Shown piece by piece: positions 63,263 through 64,000 of a stretch of 64,000 nt of DNA (within the stretch, counting starts at the first letter, position 1; every line of letters begins with the position of its first letter). The notes beneath the pieces are model-generated. The model was not told where the DNA came from, ran no database searches, and was given only the letters and a program-made list of their open reading frames with translations. Made by a program: the position numbers and the translations under genes. This DNA comes from Trachythela sp. YZ-2020 (taxonomy: Eukaryota > Cnidaria > Anthozoa > Malacalcyonacea > Clavulariidae). The DNA is taken from NCBI GenBank assembly GCA_016169945.1, contig JADLSH010000389.1:885001-949000 (forward strand). Direction: 5' to 3'.

Positions 63263-63589
63263 AGTGATTTCTTCCCTGACAACGAAGAATCTGAAGTCGA
63301 AGGTTGTGACATTGAAACCGTGTGCGAGTTGGATGCAGTCAAAGAGACCCTTCTAAAAGACGCAGTTTTTCTCAAGATGCACGAAGAGACCGTAGAGGAA
63401 CCCAGTAACCAGCCACCGCCAAGTAAGAAAGCTAAGAAGATCCTTGGCTCTCTCACAAGTGTGAGGAAGATCAAACAGTCGCCGTCGCCAGCCCAGTCAC
63501 TACGAGATCGCGTGGCAAACGAAATTGCCAGATATTTGCAATTTCCGACGATCGATGGAGATGATCTTGCAAGTCTCCATCTATTTTGA
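63263..63589 (+). pseudogene. BED-hAT transposase, exon 3, dimerisation domain missing
   Basis: The acceptor TTCCGTTCAG gives SDFFPDNEESEVEGCDIETV in phase, followed by PPPSKKAKKILGSL and DRVANEIARYLQFPTIDGDD. The family continues here into the hAT dimerisation domain with its catalytic Glu, but the sequence changes to an unrelated stretch and stops at 63589. The C-terminus has been lost or replaced. Confidence 0.75.
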
Positions 63590-63769
63590 ATCTCGCCTTC
63601 GTCCGTTAACAGCACGATGTCTCCAATTTGAAGGTTTTAGCGGGGCTTGTTCCACTTTGGTCTCTCTTGTAACGAGTGAAGGAACTCTTTTCTCCACCTT
63701 GCTCAAAAGTCATTTGCGAAATGTTTAATTCTTCGCCATCGTTTCTTTGAATATCTTTCTTTAGTTTGG
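63590..63769. other. Unassigned sequence between hAT end and LINE
   Basis: No domain recognised. It replaces the hAT C-terminus. Confidence 0.35.
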
Positions 63770-64000
63770 AAATTACCAGAAGGAGGTAATAGTACCTGTA
63801 CCCCTAGTACCATCGCACACTGGTTGGAAGAGAATGAATTGATCTTAAATTTAAAACAAAGGAAGACGGAATCATTATTATTTGGAACTTCAAAGCGTAT
63901 AAGTCTGTTGGATGAGTCGCCATTATCGGTTTCATTTAATGGTACCAGCATAAATTGTACGGACAGGTACACATATCTTGGTGTTGAACTTGACTCTACA
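63770..64000 (+). pseudogene. LINE reverse transcriptase fragment at window edge
   Basis: One open frame: WLEENELILNLKQRKTESLL, FGTSKRISL, TDRYTYLGVELDST, the post-palm region of a non-LTR reverse transcriptase (xWLxxNxLxLNxxKTExxLFGT ... YLGVxLD). It continues beyond base 64000. Confidence 0.8.

Noticed and set aside
1..64000. tRNA or rRNA genes
   Set aside because: I looked for cloverleaf-like T-arm (GGTTCGAATCC-type) and rRNA core motifs by eye and found none I could support; a dedicated search would be needed to exclude them.

Overview
The window is eukaryotic: genes are split by GT..AG introns, there are no operons or ribosome-binding sites, and retroelements of several classes fill most of the space. 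The gene and repeat mix points to a cnidarian, probably an anthozoan. The evidence is a ROCO/ankyrin/Death protein, fibronectin-III exons, OTU/TTF/hAT proteins, Penelope-like elements (PLEs) with GIY-YIG domains, hammerhead ribozymes, LINE tails of (ATT)n, and many foldback MITEs. The species cannot be named from the sequence alone.

Layout. 1-3500 (minus): a decayed hAT-type gene that starts at a TATA box, has one in-phase intron, and encodes an OTU-like cysteine-protease domain, a TTF-type zinc finger and a DUF4371/hAT transposase. It runs off the left edge. 3.9-9.4 kb: a PLE cluster with at least three families and two near-identical copies head to head. The ribozymes here are three hammerheads of PLE type, one canonical hammerhead inside a 139-nt retrozyme-like unit, and one divergent hammerhead-like motif. 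9.8-25.6 kb (minus): the best gene in the window. It has ten or eleven exons whose phases all match, and encodes zinc finger, ankyrin, Roc GTPase, COR and Death domains. Its first coding intron carries a second ribozyme/PLE complex (22.9-24.65 kb). 25.7-29.1 kb: a 17-bp minisatellite, a gutted Gypsy polyprotein and a LINE 3' end. 29-35 kb: non-coding sequence with short inverted repeats, then a broken LINE interrupted by a hAT-like MITE. 35.2-36.2 kb (minus): an intact single-exon C2H2 zinc-finger gene. 36.5-42 kb: two copies of a Crypton-linked MITE and otherwise non-coding sequence. 42-48.8 kb (minus): three FN3 exons of one receptor-like gene, separated by MITEs and LINEs. 49-53 kb: possible non-coding spliced exons and tandem repeats. 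54-59.5 kb: large foldback elements and another LINE. 59.6-64 kb: a broken integrase-core gene, a broken BED-hAT gene, and a LINE fragment at the right edge.

How the parts relate. Only the ROCO gene, the C2H2 gene and the FN3 exons look like host genes. The PLEs supply a reverse transcriptase with GIY-YIG endonuclease, and the hammerheads would process their tandem transcripts. The short retrozyme-like units encode nothing and, by analogy with known metazoan retrozymes, would depend on PLE enzymes. Nearly every transposon protein here carries one or a few isolated indels in otherwise good coding sequence. That fits recent decay, but uncorrected long-read indels could look the same. The host exons are free of such indels except for one FN3 exon.
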